A stretch of DNA of 64,000 bases from Draconibacterium orientale (lineage in GTDB: Bacteria; Bacteroidota; Bacteroidia; Bacteroidales; Prolixibacteraceae): contig NZ_CP007451.1 of assembly GCF_000626635.1 (NCBI RefSeq), positions 1,240,001-1,304,000 on the forward strand, written 5' to 3'. Below, piece by piece: positions 9,042 to 17,916 of this stretch. Made by a program: the position numbers and the translations under genes. Each line of letters begins with the position of its first letter. Within the stretch, counting starts at the first letter, position 1. Under the pieces are notes generated by a model, which saw only the letters and a program-made list of their open reading frames with translations, made no database searches and was not told the DNA's origin.

Positions 9042-10409
9042 ATGAGCGTTTTAGTTGACAGAACAGATTTATCGCTAAAATATACCGCACATTACACCGA
9101 AGTAAAAGACGAACTTTTCGCTAACTCGTCCGATATCTTGAACGCTCAACGAAAAAAAGCGTTTCAGAACTTTGTGTTGCAGGGTATACCAACGCGAAAA
9201 AATGAAAATTACAAATACACCAACCTGAATCTGGCTTTTACGCCCGATTTTAAATTTATCCACACCAGGGAGGAAAAGAAAGCCGATATGGGCGAGGTTT
9301 TTCGTTGCGATGTTCCGCAACTGAATACGAACCTGGCACTGGTTTTTAATGGTTGGTTCTACAAAAACGAGACAGAAAAAGGAGATCTTCCCGAAGGTGT
9401 TATTCTCGACAGCCTCGACAGTATTTCGAAAGAAAGACCGGAGCTGCTGGAGAAATATGCCAGCCTGGCCAATGTTGAAGAAGACCCAATGGTAGCGCTG
9501 AACACTGCTTTTGCCAAAGATGGTTTTTTCCTTTATGTTCCGAAGAATGTAGTGGTTGAAAATCCAATTCAGATTATCAACCTGTTACAGGACGAAAAAG
9601 ATACATTCGCTACTCAACGGAATTTTATTTTGGTTGAAGATGGCGCTAAAGTTCAGGTGTTGTTATGCGATCATACGCTAAACCTGAACCAGTACCTGAA
9701 CAATTCGGTAACCGAAATTTTTGCCGGCAACAATGCAGAGGTGGAGTTTTACACGCTTCAAAATCAGCATAACAAAGCCACAAATATCAATTCGGTATTT
9801 ATCGATCAGCAGCGCGATTCGCGTGTTACTACACACACTGCATCGCTACACGGAGGATTGATTCGGAACAACCTGAAATTTGCGTTGAACGGCGAAAATG
9901 CCGAGGCCAATATGTTTGGAATGGCCTTTATGGACAAAAATCAACATGTTGATAATTTTACCCAGGTCATTCATGCTGCACCGCACTGCGAAAGTAACCA
10001 GCTGTATAAAAACGTGCTCCACGAAAAATCATCCGGTGCTTTTGCCGGAAGAATACACGTGGTTCGCGATGCACAAAAAACAAATGCTTTCCAGCGTAAC
10101 AATAATTTGTTGTTGACCGACGAAGCTACTATGCAAACAAAACCTCAGCTGATTATTGATGCTGACGATGTAAAATGTAGCCACGGTGCAACAGTTGGAC
10201 AGATTGACGAAGAAGCATTGTTTTACCTGCGTGCCCGAGGAATTAACGAAGACCAGGCACGCCTGATGATGATGAATGCATTTGCCCACGAAGTGGTAAA
10301 AGAGATCAAACTGGAGCCACTGCGCGACCGTATCGACGAACTGGTTGACAAACGCCTGAAAGGTGAAGTTTCCCGTTGTCACGATTGTGCTTACCAGTGC
10401 GATTGTTAA
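9042..10409 (+). CDS. sufD: Fe-S assembly protein SufD
   Basis: A 455-residue SufD, partner of SufB in the SufBCD complex and needed for iron entry. The beta-helix core ends in the conserved segment DDVKCSHGATVGQIDEEALFYLRARG and the helical tail AFAHEVVKEI. The extreme C-terminus is Cys-rich (RCHDCAYQCDC, four cysteines). I believe Cys-containing tails recur in Bacteroidota SufD but cannot check this here. A long palindrome follows 12 bases after the stop and probably ends the sufBCD transcript. Confidence 0.95.
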   Translation: MSVLVDRTDLSLKYTAHYTEVKDELFANSSDILNAQRKKAFQNFVLQGIPTRKNENYKYTNLNLAFTPDFKFIHTREEKKADMGEVFRCDVPQLNTNLALVFNGWFYKNETEKGDLPEGVILDSLDSISKERPELLEKYASLANVEEDPMVALNTAFAKDGFFLYVPKNVVVENPIQIINLLQDEKDTFATQRNFILVEDGAKVQVLLCDHTLNLNQYLNNSVTEIFAGNNAEVEFYTLQNQHNKATNINSVFIDQQRDSRVTTHTASLHGGLIRNNLKFALNGENAEANMFGMAFMDKNQHVDNFTQVIHAAPHCESNQLYKNVLHEKSSGAFAGRIHVVRDAQKTNAFQRNNNLLLTDEATMQTKPQLIIDADDVKCSHGATVGQIDEEALFYLRARGINEDQARLMMMNAFAHEVVKEIKLEPLRDRIDELVDKRLKGEVSRCHDCAYQCDC

Positions 10410-10420
10410 AATACAAAACA

Positions 10421-10453
10421 ACTTAGCAGGTGACTTGAAGTCACCTGCTAAGT
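10421..10453. terminator. Perfect 33-bp palindrome after sufD
   Basis: Two 16-base arms (10421-10436 and 10438-10453; left arm ACTTAGCAGGTGACTT) are exact reverse complements around one central base. It lies 12 bases after the sufD stop. It looks like an intergenic palindromic element used as a terminator. There is no strong T-run. Confidence 0.6.
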
Positions 10454-10758
10454 CAAGTTTAATACAAACCAAACTCCCGCGCCAACTCACTATTTACCAA
10501 GTCACCATTTCTTTTCCCCAAATAATCTCTAAACGAGGAAAACTCCCAGTCATCCAATCAACTTATAGCTTTTCATTTAATACACTCAATAGATTTGAAA
10601 AATATGATCGGGCGCAAAGTTCATAGGCAAATTAAGAATCAGATAAATAGGTATGAATTAAATTTGTATTCCCTTAAAATTACAAAATCTTTTGCATCTT
10701 TGCATAACATCGACTGAGCGGATGATTCTGAGTTACCCGCTCAGTAAACAATGAATAT
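10454..10758 (+). promoter_or_regulatory. sufD-sufS spacer with promoter and leader hairpin
   Basis: No gene is visible here. ATCTTTGC at 10696-10703 resembles the promoter -7 element seen before sufB and sufE. Just downstream, ACTGAGCGG (10713-10721) and CCGCTCAGT (10737-10745) form a perfect 9-bp stem that ends 13 bases before the sufS ATG, so it would lie in the sufS leader. Confidence 0.45.
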
Positions 10759-11976
10759 ATGAATTACGATATCGAAAAAATCAGATCATATTTCCCCATT
10801 CTTCAGCAGAAAGTTTACAATAAACCATTGGTCTATCTCGACACGGCTGCATCGGCACAAAAACCGGTTCAGGTACTTTTAAAGCTTGAGCAGCTGCACA
10901 ACGATTACTATGGCAACATTCATCGGGGTGCGCACTATATGGCCGATAAAGCAACGGTTGAGTACGAAGAGGTACGCGAGAAAGTACAGCATTTTATAAA
11001 CGCCGCTTCGCGAAAAGAAATAATTTTCACGAAAGGCGCCACCGAAAGTATCAACCTGGTGGCTAGTAGCTTTTGCGAAAAGTATATTTCGGAAGGCGAT
11101 GAAATCATCGTTTCGGAAATGGAACACCACTCCAATATTGTTCCCTGGCAAATTGCAGCCGGAAAACGAAATGCAAAAATCGTAAAGCTTCCGTTTAACG
11201 ACACCGGTTTGCTTGAGATAGAACAGTTACCCGAACTGATCACTCCGAAGACAAAACTAATTGCTATTAATCACGTTTCCAATGTATTGGGAACCATAAA
11301 TCCGATTGCCGAAATTATTAAAACAGCGCACCAACACAATGTGGCTGTTTTGGTTGACGGAGCGCAGGCATCAGCACACCTGAAAATTGATGTGCAAAAA
11401 TTAGATGTTGACTTTTATGCGTTCTCGGCACATAAAGTTTACGGACCAAACGGAGTGGGTGTTTTATACGGTAAAGAAAAGTGGCTGGAAGAAATGCCTC
11501 CTTATCAGGGTGGCGGACAAATGATATCGGAAGTGTCGTTCGACGGAACAACCTTTAACGATTTACCTTATAAGTTTGAAGCTGGAACTCCTAACATTTC
11601 GGGTTTGGCTGCTTTTGGGGCGGCAATTGATCTGGTAAACAAAATTGGCGTTGAAAATATTGGCCGCCACGAACACGAGCTGCTGGAATATGCTACCGAA
11701 AAACTAAAAGCCATCGATGGATTGAAAATTTACGGTGAAGCACCTCACAAATCAGGAGTGATCTGTTTTAATATCGATGGAATTCACTCGTACGATTTAG
11801 GAATGTTGATCGATAAAATGGGAATTGCCATCCGTACCGGCCATCATTGTGCCGATCCGGTTATGCAGCATTTTGGAATAACAGCCTGTGCACGCATTTC
11901 ATTTGGCATGTACAACACAAAAGAAGAGATCGATATTTTTATGGAGGCGCTGAATAAAGCAATTATGATGCTCTGA
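10759..11976 (+). CDS. sufS: Cysteine desulfurase SufS
   Basis: A 405-residue PLP-dependent group II cysteine desulfurase that takes sulfur from cysteine and hands it to SufE for cluster assembly. The PLP lysine is K226 in AFSAHKVYGPNG, and the catalytic persulfide cysteine is C364 in RTGHHCADP, the same positions as in the well-studied E. coli enzyme. Other conserved parts are TKGATESINLVA and EMEHHSNIVPWQ. It has its own promoter region and leader hairpin, and is convergent with the rubrerythrin gene. Confidence 0.97.
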   Translation: MNYDIEKIRSYFPILQQKVYNKPLVYLDTAASAQKPVQVLLKLEQLHNDYYGNIHRGAHYMADKATVEYEEVREKVQHFINAASRKEIIFTKGATESINLVASSFCEKYISEGDEIIVSEMEHHSNIVPWQIAAGKRNAKIVKLPFNDTGLLEIEQLPELITPKTKLIAINHVSNVLGTINPIAEIIKTAHQHNVAVLVDGAQASAHLKIDVQKLDVDFYAFSAHKVYGPNGVGVLYGKEKWLEEMPPYQGGGQMISEVSFDGTTFNDLPYKFEAGTPNISGLAAFGAAIDLVNKIGVENIGRHEHELLEYATEKLKAIDGLKIYGEAPHKSGVICFNIDGIHSYDLGMLIDKMGIAIRTGHHCADPVMQHFGITACARISFGMYNTKEEIDIFMEALNKAIMML

Positions 11977-12000
11977 TTGCACAACTCTGCTAAAAAGAAA

Positions 12001-12035
12001 ATGCCATCCGGAATGAACAAGCAACCGGATGGCAT
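12001..12035. terminator. Bidirectional terminator between sufS and rubrerythrin
   Basis: An 11-bp perfect stem (ATGCCATCCGG with CCGGATGGCAT), a 13-base loop, an A-rich left flank and a T-run on the right. It is shared by two convergent genes. Confidence 0.85.
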
Positions 12036-12067
12036 TTTTCATATTGGAAATTCCACTAAAAGTTTCC

Positions 12068-12647
12068 CTAGTAATTCGATTCTTTAATTTCAAAATAAGA
12101 CTGTGGGTGCTGACAAGCCGGACACAATTTCGGAGCTGCGGTTCCTTCGTGAATAAAACCACAGTTACGGCATTTCCACACCACTTTATCGCCGCGCTTG
12201 AATACTTTCCCTTCTTCAAGATTGTTGTACAAGGTGCGGTAACGGTTTTCATGCGCTTCTTCAACACGGGCAATCAGTTTAAAAGCCATGGCAATTTCTT
12301 TAAAACCTTCCTCTTCTGCCACCTTGGCAAATTCAGGATAAAGTTCGGTCCACTCTTCATTTTCACCATCGGCCGATGCTTTCAGGTTTTCCATGGTAGT
12401 ACCAATTTTACCTGCAGGGTAAGTGGCTGTAATTTCAACCATGTTGCCATCCTCTAAAAATTTAAAGAAACGCTTGGCATGCTCTTTTTCGTTCATTGCT
12501 GTTTCTTCAAAAAAAAGCGGCTATTTGTTCCAAACCTTCTTTTTTGGCTTGCTTTGCAAAATAATCGTAACGCATACGTGCCTGAGACTCACCGGCAAAT
12601 GCTTTTAATAAATTCTGTTCGGTTTTTGTACCTGCTAACTTTGTCAT
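12068..12647 (-). pseudogene. rbr: Rubrerythrin, broken by a +1 frameshift
   Basis: Rubrerythrin is a cytosolic non-heme iron peroxidase of anaerobes. The C-terminal 142 residues (12068-12496) hold the second half of the ferritin-like di-iron domain ([25 protein letters not shown]) and the rubredoxin-like domain ([16 protein letters not shown]). The missing first helix is intact upstream in another frame: from the ATG at 12645-12647 it reads MTKLAGTKTEQNLLKAFAGE and ends at ...EQIAAFF. The frames meet at a run of eight A (12509-12516, T on the coding strand), where seven would restore one protein of about 192 residues. This is either real slippage inactivation or an assembly error. Neighbouring suf genes fit an oxidative-stress setting. 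Confidence 0.85.
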
Positions 12648-12684
12648 TTTTCTCTTGATTTTTTAGTTTTTCTGTTCGCAACCA

Positions 12685-12692
12685 TAAAGATA
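12685..12692 (-). promoter_or_regulatory. Probable promoter -7 element for rubrerythrin
   Basis: TATCTTTA on the minus strand (TAnnTTTG with the last base changed), about 40 bases before the rubrerythrin ATG. Confidence 0.35.
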
Positions 12693-12783
12693 ATGAATTC
12701 GCCTTTTGAAACTATATATAAAGTTTGTTTTGAATTAGTCTGAATAAAAGGCATTCCATATTGTCATAAACAAGAAAATTACG

Positions 12784-12791
12784 ATCTTTGC
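12784..12791 (+). promoter_or_regulatory. Promoter -7 region for sufE
   Basis: ATCTTTGC has the same core as the elements before sufB, sufS and the M20 peptidase gene. The sufE ATG is about 20 bases downstream. Confidence 0.4.
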
Positions 12792-12811
12792 TAACTCTTA
12801 AAATGATATTT

Positions 12812-13234
12812 ATGAGCATGGAAGAAATTCAACAGGAGATTATTGAGGAGTTTTCGATATACGAAGACTGGATGGACAAATATGCATACCTGATTGAATT
12901 GGGGAACGATTTGGAAGCGCTTGACGCCAAAGATAAAAACGACCAGAACATTATAAAAGGATGCCAGTCGCGGGTGTGGTTGGTAGCCGAATTGAAAGAT
13001 GGTAAAGTCTATTTCAAAGGCGAGAGCGATGCAGTTATCGTTAAAGGTTTGGTGGCGCTGCTGCTACGCGTTGTTTCGGGCCGTACACCAAAAGAGCTGC
13101 TTGAAACAGAGCTGCACTTTATCGATGATCTTGGGCTAAAACAACACCTGTCGCCAACCCGTTCAAACGGTTTGCTTGCCATGGTAAAACAAATTCGTTT
13201 ATACGCTGTTGCTTATAGCAAGATTGCAGGATAA
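12812..13234 (+). CDS. sufE: Sulfur acceptor protein SufE
   Basis: A 140-residue SufE that accepts the persulfide from SufS and passes it to SufBCD. The active cysteine lies in NIIKGCQSRVW and falls at residue 51 if translation starts at the ATG at 12812, matching the known E. coli numbering. That supports this start over a TTG at 12788, which lies inside the promoter. The fold's VSGRTPKELLE and LSPTRSNGLLAMVKQI motifs are present. Its stop overlaps the strong ribosome-binding site of the next gene. Confidence 0.93.
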   Translation: MSMEEIQQEIIEEFSIYEDWMDKYAYLIELGNDLEALDAKDKNDQNIIKGCQSRVWLVAELKDGKVYFKGESDAVIVKGLVALLLRVVSGRTPKELLETELHFIDDLGLKQHLSPTRSNGLLAMVKQIRLYAVAYSKIAG

Positions 13235-13240
13235 GGAGGT
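13233..13240 (+). promoter_or_regulatory. Strong Shine-Dalgarno for the SufT-like gene
   Basis: AAGGAGGT lies 5 bases before the ATG at 13246 and overlaps the sufE stop. Such a full consensus is unusual in this window and suggests coupled, high-level translation. Confidence 0.7.
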
Positions 13241-13245
13241 ACAAA

Positions 13246-13551
13246 ATGGACAAAAGAATAGATTTAATAATAAATAACCTGAAAGAGGTTTACGACCCGG
13301 AGATTCCGGTTAACGTTTACGACCTGGGCCTGATTTACAATGTTGATATTGATGAAAACAACCAGGCGAATATTTTAATGACACTAACTGCACCGGGCTG
13401 TCCGGTGGTTGATGTGTTGGTTGACGATATTACCCAGGCCGCCCAATCGGTTGAAGGTGTAGAAAAAGTTGATGTAGAATTAACCTTCGAACCGCCGTGG
13501 GATAAATCGATGATGAGCGAAGAAGCCCGGCTTGAACTCGGATTCTTTTAA
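13246..13551 (+). CDS. SufT-like Fe-S assembly protein (MIP18/DUF59 family)
   Basis: A 101-residue MIP18-family protein, members of which help mature Fe-S proteins. It has the usual markers: EVYDPEIPVNVYDLGLIY near the N-terminus, LTAPGCPVVDVL with the conserved cysteine in the middle, and VELTFEPPWDKSMMSEEAR near the end. It directly follows sufE in what looks like a two-gene unit ended by the hairpin at 13558. I infer a role in cluster carriage or insertion. The name SufT is by family and context. Confidence 0.88.
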   Translation: MDKRIDLIINNLKEVYDPEIPVNVYDLGLIYNVDIDENNQANILMTLTAPGCPVVDVLVDDITQAAQSVEGVEKVDVELTFEPPWDKSMMSEEARLELGFF

Positions 13552-13557
13552 CGATAC

Positions 13558-13587
13558 AAGGGTTGTATTATTCGTATTACAACCCTT
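13558..13587. terminator. Terminator after sufE-sufT
   Basis: A perfect 10-bp stem (AAGGGTTGTA with TACAACCCTT) and a 10-base loop, followed by TTCTTGT. It begins 6 bases after the SufT-like stop. Confidence 0.8.
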
Positions 13588-13607
13588 TCTTGTCCGTTTA
13601 AAATAGC

Positions 13608-13615
13608 TATTTTTG
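13608..13615 (+). promoter_or_regulatory. Promoter -7 element for abiE
   Basis: TATTTTTG fits TAnnTTTG, about 70 bases before the abiEi ATG. A second weaker candidate (TATCTTCG) lies nearer the gene. Confidence 0.4.
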
Positions 13616-13684
13616 CATATTTAATCTATTTTAATTTGATTTTCTATGTATAATTAGCTATCTTCGAAAAAAGGAAGAACTTCA

Positions 13685-14314
13685 ATGGTGAATATTTCAA
13701 CATATCCGAATATACCAATCGAAACACCGGTTGTACGCGAGTTGATTGGTGAATACCAAGCGCCAAACAGCAAAATAAGCAGCATGGAGAAAGCCGGCGA
13801 CATTATCCGCCTAAAACGTGGATTATACATTGCCAATCCCCAACTCAACAACAAAGAAATATCACGAGAACTGGTTGCCAACAACCTTTATGGCCCGTCG
13901 TATGTAACTTGCGAAAGTGCACTTGCCTATCACGGGCTCACTCCCGAAAGGGTAAATACCATGGTTTCAGCAACCTTAAAAAGAGCTAAAAACTATTCTA
14001 CTCCACTCGGCATATTTGAATATATAACGGTGCCAGAAGCCTATTTTTCTATCGGAATCAATCAGGTGATAGCCAACGAGGAATATGCATTTTTAATTGC
14101 ATCGCCCGAGAAAGCGCTGTGCGATTTAATAATTACCACATCGGGTTTACGCTTTCAATCGGTAAAAGCGGCCCGCGAATATTTACTTTATGATTTGCGC
14201 ATTGATATTAATGAGCGAACCAACTGGAATGTGGAAATTATTACCGATTGTATGCAGTACAACAGAAAAAGACGGGAATTAAACTTTTTGAAAAGAGCTT
14301 TGACAAATGACTGA
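13685..14314 (+). CDS. abiEi: AbiEi-type antitoxin / transcriptional repressor
   Basis: A 209-residue protein of the AbiEi family, the antitoxin half of type IV toxin-antitoxin systems that can also give abortive phage resistance. An N-terminal winged-helix region (about 1-80) contains KAGDIIRLKRGLYI, the usual Arg-rich hinge. The family's core is SYVTCESALAYHGLTPE, then FLIASPEKALCDLII. In studied systems it represses its own operon and blocks the toxin's action without stable binding. The toxin ATG overlaps its last codons by 8 bases, so the pair is translationally coupled. Confidence 0.85.
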   Translation: MVNISTYPNIPIETPVVRELIGEYQAPNSKISSMEKAGDIIRLKRGLYIANPQLNNKEISRELVANNLYGPSYVTCESALAYHGLTPERVNTMVSATLKRAKNYSTPLGIFEYITVPEAYFSIGINQVIANEEYAFLIASPEKALCDLIITTSGLRFQSVKAAREYLLYDLRIDINERTNWNVEIITDCMQYNRKRRELNFLKRALTND

Positions 14315-15143
14315 TATTTTTAATCAAATGTTGTCGCGTTATTCTATAAAAACGCAGGATGACAGGCTCAATGCCTTGCATGAAACGATGCAACAGGTAT
14401 GCCTGGCAGGTTTAAATCGGGCTGGGTTCTTTGAAGATGCAGCTTTTTACGGAGGCACTTGCCTCCGTATTTTCCATAAACTACCACGCTTTTCAGAAGA
14501 CATGGATTTTTCGCTACTGAAAGCAAGGCCCGATTTTTCGATCGAAAATTACTTTGAAGCCATTCAAACTGAATTTTCGGCTGTTGGGAGAACAATAAAC
14601 ATTGAAAAAAAAGAGAAAAAACAAGCTACAGCTATTGAATCGGCGTTCCTAAAAGACAATACCGACATTGTTAATATTCGCTTTAACACAAGCCCCACTG
14701 TTAAAATTAAAATTGAAGTGTATAAAAATCCTCCTCAAAACTTTAGCACCGAATACAAACTACTTTTGCTCCCCTTTTCGTTTATGACACGCTGTTACAC
14801 CCTGCCCTCGTTGTTTGCCGGAAAAATGCATGCGCTGCTTTTCCGCAAATGGAGAAACCGCGTTAAAGGAAGAGACTGGTACGACTTTGAATGGTACATT
14901 CGCAATAATATTCCGCTCAATTTTGAACATTTTAAAGCACGCGCCATTCAAAGCGAAGGAGCAGAATTTGAAGATTTAACACATGACCAACTTATTGATT
15001 TGCTTAAAAATAAATTTACAACAACAAAAACAGAACAAGTTATTGAAGACGTTCGCCGCTTTGTTACCAATCCACAAAGCATGGAAATTTGGTCTACTGA
15101 ATATTTTTCTCAGCTGCTTGATTTTCTGCAATTTGAAAAATAA
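14307..15143 (+). CDS. abiEii: AbiEii-type nucleotidyltransferase toxin
   Basis: A 278-residue protein of the AbiEii/AbiGii family (DUF1814-like nucleotidyltransferase). The catalytic signature is GGTCLRIFHKLPRFSEDMDF (about residues 50-69), giving the GG(S/T)..R pattern and the D-x-D metal site. LPSLFAGKMHALLFRKWRNRVKGRDWYDFEWY is the conserved second half, split here as LPSLFAGKMHALLF and RVKGRDWYDFEWY. Related toxins transfer nucleotides to tRNA or other targets; the target here is unknown. It overlaps abiEi by 8 bases. Confidence 0.87.
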   Translation: MTDIFNQMLSRYSIKTQDDRLNALHETMQQVCLAGLNRAGFFEDAAFYGGTCLRIFHKLPRFSEDMDFSLLKARPDFSIENYFEAIQTEFSAVGRTINIEKKEKKQATAIESAFLKDNTDIVNIRFNTSPTVKIKIEVYKNPPQNFSTEYKLLLLPFSFMTRCYTLPSLFAGKMHALLFRKWRNRVKGRDWYDFEWYIRNNIPLNFEHFKARAIQSEGAEFEDLTHDQLIDLLKNKFTTTKTEQVIEDVRRFVTNPQSMEIWSTEYFSQLLDFLQFEK

Positions 15144-15147
15144 AAAA

Positions 15148-15170
15148 CCGCTTAGGAATATCCCAAACGG
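15148..15170. terminator. Imperfect bidirectional terminator between abiEii and lon
   Basis: CCGCTTAGGA pairs with TCCCAAACGG (8 of 10), with A-rich left and T-rich right flanks, between two convergent genes. Confidence 0.65.
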
Positions 15171-15198
15171 CTTTTCTATATCATTTTGCAATAAATGG

Positions 15199-17652
15199 TT
15201 ATTCAATCTTCATCGGCTTGTCTACTTTAGCCTTTAACAGTGCAATATCCAACACATCCATAATGGTATTTACAAAGTGGAATTTCAACCCTTTAATGTA
15301 AGCCTCCTTAATATCCTCAAGATTTTTCTTGTTCTGCTCCGAAAGAATGATTTCAGTAATTCCGGCACGTTTGGCAGCAAGAATCTTCTCTTTAATACCA
15401 CCAACCGGAAGTACTTTACCGCGTAATGTGATCTCACCCGTCATTGCCAGGTTTTTCTTCACTTTACGTTGTGTAAATGCCGATGCCAGCGATGTTACCA
15501 TCGTAACTCCTGCCGACGGACCATCTTTAGGAATAGCGCCCTCAGGAACGTGAACGTGTACATTCCATTTTTCAAAAACGTCAGGATTTACCTCCAGCTC
15601 ATCAGCATGCGATTTCAGGTATTCGTGTGCCAGCATCGCCGACTCTTTCATTACATCGCCCAGGTTTCCGGTAAGCGTTAAAGCTCCTTTTCCTTTGCTG
15701 AGGCTGGTTTCCACAAACAGAATTTCGCCACCAACGGCAGTCCAGGCCAATCCGGTAACTACTCCGGCAAATTCGTTGCCCTGGTATTTTTCTTTCGAAT
15801 ACTCGGTTACACCAAGGTATTCGCGTACGTCGGCTTTCGTGAGTTTTTTATTGTACGATTCCTCGAAAGCAATTTTTTTAGCGATACGACGAATCAGTTT
15901 TGCCAGCTTTTTATCCAGCTCTCGCACCCCACTCTCGCGGGTGTAACCATCGATTATCAGCTCAATAATATCTTTCGGAAAAGTGATATCCGATTTCTTT
16001 AAACCATGGTTTTCCAACTGTTTTGGAATCAGGTGTCGTTTCGCAATCTCCACCTTTTCCTCTAACAAGTACCCGCTTACTTCAATCAGTTCCAAACGGT
16101 CGCGCAACGGCGGTGCAATAGTACTCAACGAGTTGGCCGTAGCTATAAACATCACTTTCGACAAATCGTAATCGTGCTCAATATAGTTATCATGGAATTC
16201 TCCGTTTTGCTCCGGATCAAGTACTTCAAGCAGTGCCGAAGCAGGGTCACCATGAAAATGTTTCGACACCTTATCAATCTCATCCAGAATAAACACCGGG
16301 TTCGATGATTTTGACTTTTTAATATTCTGAATGATACGTCCCGGCATTGCACCGATGTAAGTTTTACGGTGTCCGCGAATCTCCGACTCGTCGTGTAAAC
16401 CGCCCAAACTCATTCGGGCATATTTGCGGCCAAGGGCGCGGGCTACCGATTTCCCCAACGATGTTTTTCCAACTCCCGGAGGGCCATATAAACACAGGAT
16501 CGGCGCTTTCATATCATTTTTCAATTTCAACACAGCCAGGTGCTCCAGCATACGTTCCTTCACTTTTTCCAGTCCGTAGTGGTCTTCGTCCAGCACTTTG
16601 CTGGCATGTTTCAAATCAAAATTATCTTTGGTGTATTCGTTCCAGGGCAAATCAAGCAAAGTCTGGCAGAACGTAAACTGCACCGAATATTCTCCGGCTG
16701 CCGGATTCAATCGGCCCAGCTTTTCCACCTCGCGATGAAAAAATTCGTCAACATCTTCGTTCCACTTTTTCTCTTTCGCCTTTTCTTTTAGCGCATTAAT
16801 CTCCTGCTCCACCGGATTTCCGCCCAGCTCATCCTGAATGGTTTTCATTTGCTGGTTTAACATGAACTCGCGCTGTTGCTTGTCCATATCGGTTTTCACC
16901 TTTTTCTGAATATCCTGTTTTAACTCCAGCATCTGCACTTCTTTCACCAAAAAACTAATGGCTTGCACACCACGGTCTTTCAGGCTTTCAATTTCCAGCA
17001 GCTTTTGTTTGTCATCAACATTAATGTCGGTATTCGAACAAATAAAATTGATCAGGAAAGTAGAGTTCTCAATATTCTTAACCGCAAAAGTGGCTTCGGG
17101 CGGCACATTGGCCGAAAACTGCGCAACCTTAATCGACAGGTCTTTCAGCGAACCAACAATGGCATTGAATTCATTGTCATCTTTTGATGTGACATCGGCC
17201 AACGGTTCTACGGATGCTTTAAAATAGGGCTCTTCGCTAACCATCTCGTTTATTCGAAAGCGGCGTTTCCCCTGAATGATTACAGAAGTTGATCCGTCGG
17301 GCATTTCCAGCACCTTCATAATTTCGGCCACCGTGCCAATTTCGTACAAATCGCCTGCTTCGGGCTTGTCAACCGTATAATCCTTTTGCGCAACGGTACC
17401 CAACAATTTGCTTCCCTGGTTTACATCGCGAATAAGCTTTAACGATCGCTCGCGGCCAACGGTAATTGGCAAAACCACACCCGGAAACAATACAGTGTTT
17501 CGCAGCGGTAAAATTGGCAGAACCGATGGCACTTCCACATTCTTTAAATCCTTGTCATCGCCATCGGCAATAATTGGTAGAAAGTCTGATTCGCCATCCA
17601 TCATTCCCGATCCGTATATTGTTTGAAAAGCTGTATTTCTATATTTACCCAT
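15199..17652 (-). CDS. lon: ATP-dependent protease Lon
   Basis: An 817-residue Lon, the AAA+ serine protease that degrades misfolded and regulatory proteins in the cytosol. The N-terminal substrate-binding LON domain (about 43-240, starting [15 protein letters not shown]) is followed by the ATPase (Walker [10 protein letters not shown] near 390-398, Walker [12 protein letters not shown]). The protease domain has the Ser-Lys dyad S713 (PKDGPSAG) and K754 ([16 protein letters not shown]). The acidic N-terminal extension is typical of Bacteroidota. Two inverted repeats lie upstream (17676-17697 and 17843-17862). No clear -7 element was found. Confidence 0.97.
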   Translation of the reverse strand: MGKYRNTAFQTIYGSGMMDGESDFLPIIADGDDKDLKNVEVPSVLPILPLRNTVLFPGVVLPITVGRERSLKLIRDVNQGSKLLGTVAQKDYTVDKPEAGDLYEIGTVAEIMKVLEMPDGSTSVIIQGKRRFRINEMVSEEPYFKASVEPLADVTSKDDNEFNAIVGSLKDLSIKVAQFSANVPPEATFAVKNIENSTFLINFICSNTDINVDDKQKLLEIESLKDRGVQAISFLVKEVQMLELKQDIQKKVKTDMDKQQREFMLNQQMKTIQDELGGNPVEQEINALKEKAKEKKWNEDVDEFFHREVEKLGRLNPAAGEYSVQFTFCQTLLDLPWNEYTKDNFDLKHASKVLDEDHYGLEKVKERMLEHLAVLKLKNDMKAPILCLYGPPGVGKTSLGKSVARALGRKYARMSLGGLHDESEIRGHRKTYIGAMPGRIIQNIKKSKSSNPVFILDEIDKVSKHFHGDPASALLEVLDPEQNGEFHDNYIEHDYDLSKVMFIATANSLSTIAPPLRDRLELIEVSGYLLEEKVEIAKRHLIPKQLENHGLKKSDITFPKDIIELIIDGYTRESGVRELDKKLAKLIRRIAKKIAFEESYNKKLTKADVREYLGVTEYSKEKYQGNEFAGVVTGLAWTAVGGEILFVETSLSKGKGALTLTGNLGDVMKESAMLAHEYLKSHADELEVNPDVFEKWNVHVHVPEGAIPKDGPSAGVTMVTSLASAFTQRKVKKNLAMTGEITLRGKVLPVGGIKEKILAAKRAGITEIILSEQNKKNLEDIKEAYIKGLKFHFVNTIMDVLDIALLKAKVDKPMKIE

Positions 17653-17675
17653 ATTTCTTATTTATTATAATGACA

Positions 17676-17697
17676 TTCTGTCGCTAAACCGACAGAA
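17676..17697. promoter_or_regulatory. Inverted repeat just upstream of lon
   Basis: TTCTGTCG and CGACAGAA are perfect 8-base arms around a 6-base spacer, 24 bases upstream of the lon ATG. It could be an operator or a leader hairpin for this stress protease. No regulator is assigned. Confidence 0.4.
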
Positions 17698-17842
17698 CAG
17701 GCAAAAGATTGCCGGTTTTATGTGCAGGCTACAATAACGCAATTGCCATGCCATTTAAACAGACTGCATACATTGTCGGATTGTTCACCGGAATTGGGGA
17801 ATTAACCCGACAAAATTGCACTAATGAGTTTGAAGGAACGAC

Positions 17843-17862
17843 ATTTCTGAACGTTCAGAAAT
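17843..17862. promoter_or_regulatory. Perfect 20-bp palindrome upstream of lon
   Basis: ATTTCTGAACGTTCAGAAAT is an uninterrupted palindrome, about 190 bases upstream of lon and next to the rpmE terminator. The symmetry looks like a dimeric repressor site, but a cruciform or terminator part is also possible. Confidence 0.35.
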
Positions 17863-17892
17863 AAAAAAAGCACTCATCTATCCGACGAATGC
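17863..17892 (-). terminator. Terminator of rpmE
   Basis: GCACTCATC can pair with GACGAATGC (two wobble pairs, 17870-17892). On the minus strand it is followed by seven T, and it lies 25 bases past the rpmE stop. Confidence 0.75.
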
Positions 17893-17916
17893 TTTTCCTA
17901 TTATTTGTAAGAAATA

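Noticed and set aside
10370..10409. SufD Cys-rich tail as a frameshift artefact
   Set aside because: The preceding residues keep the SufD pattern and the frame ends cleanly before a terminator-like palindrome; treated as a lineage feature.
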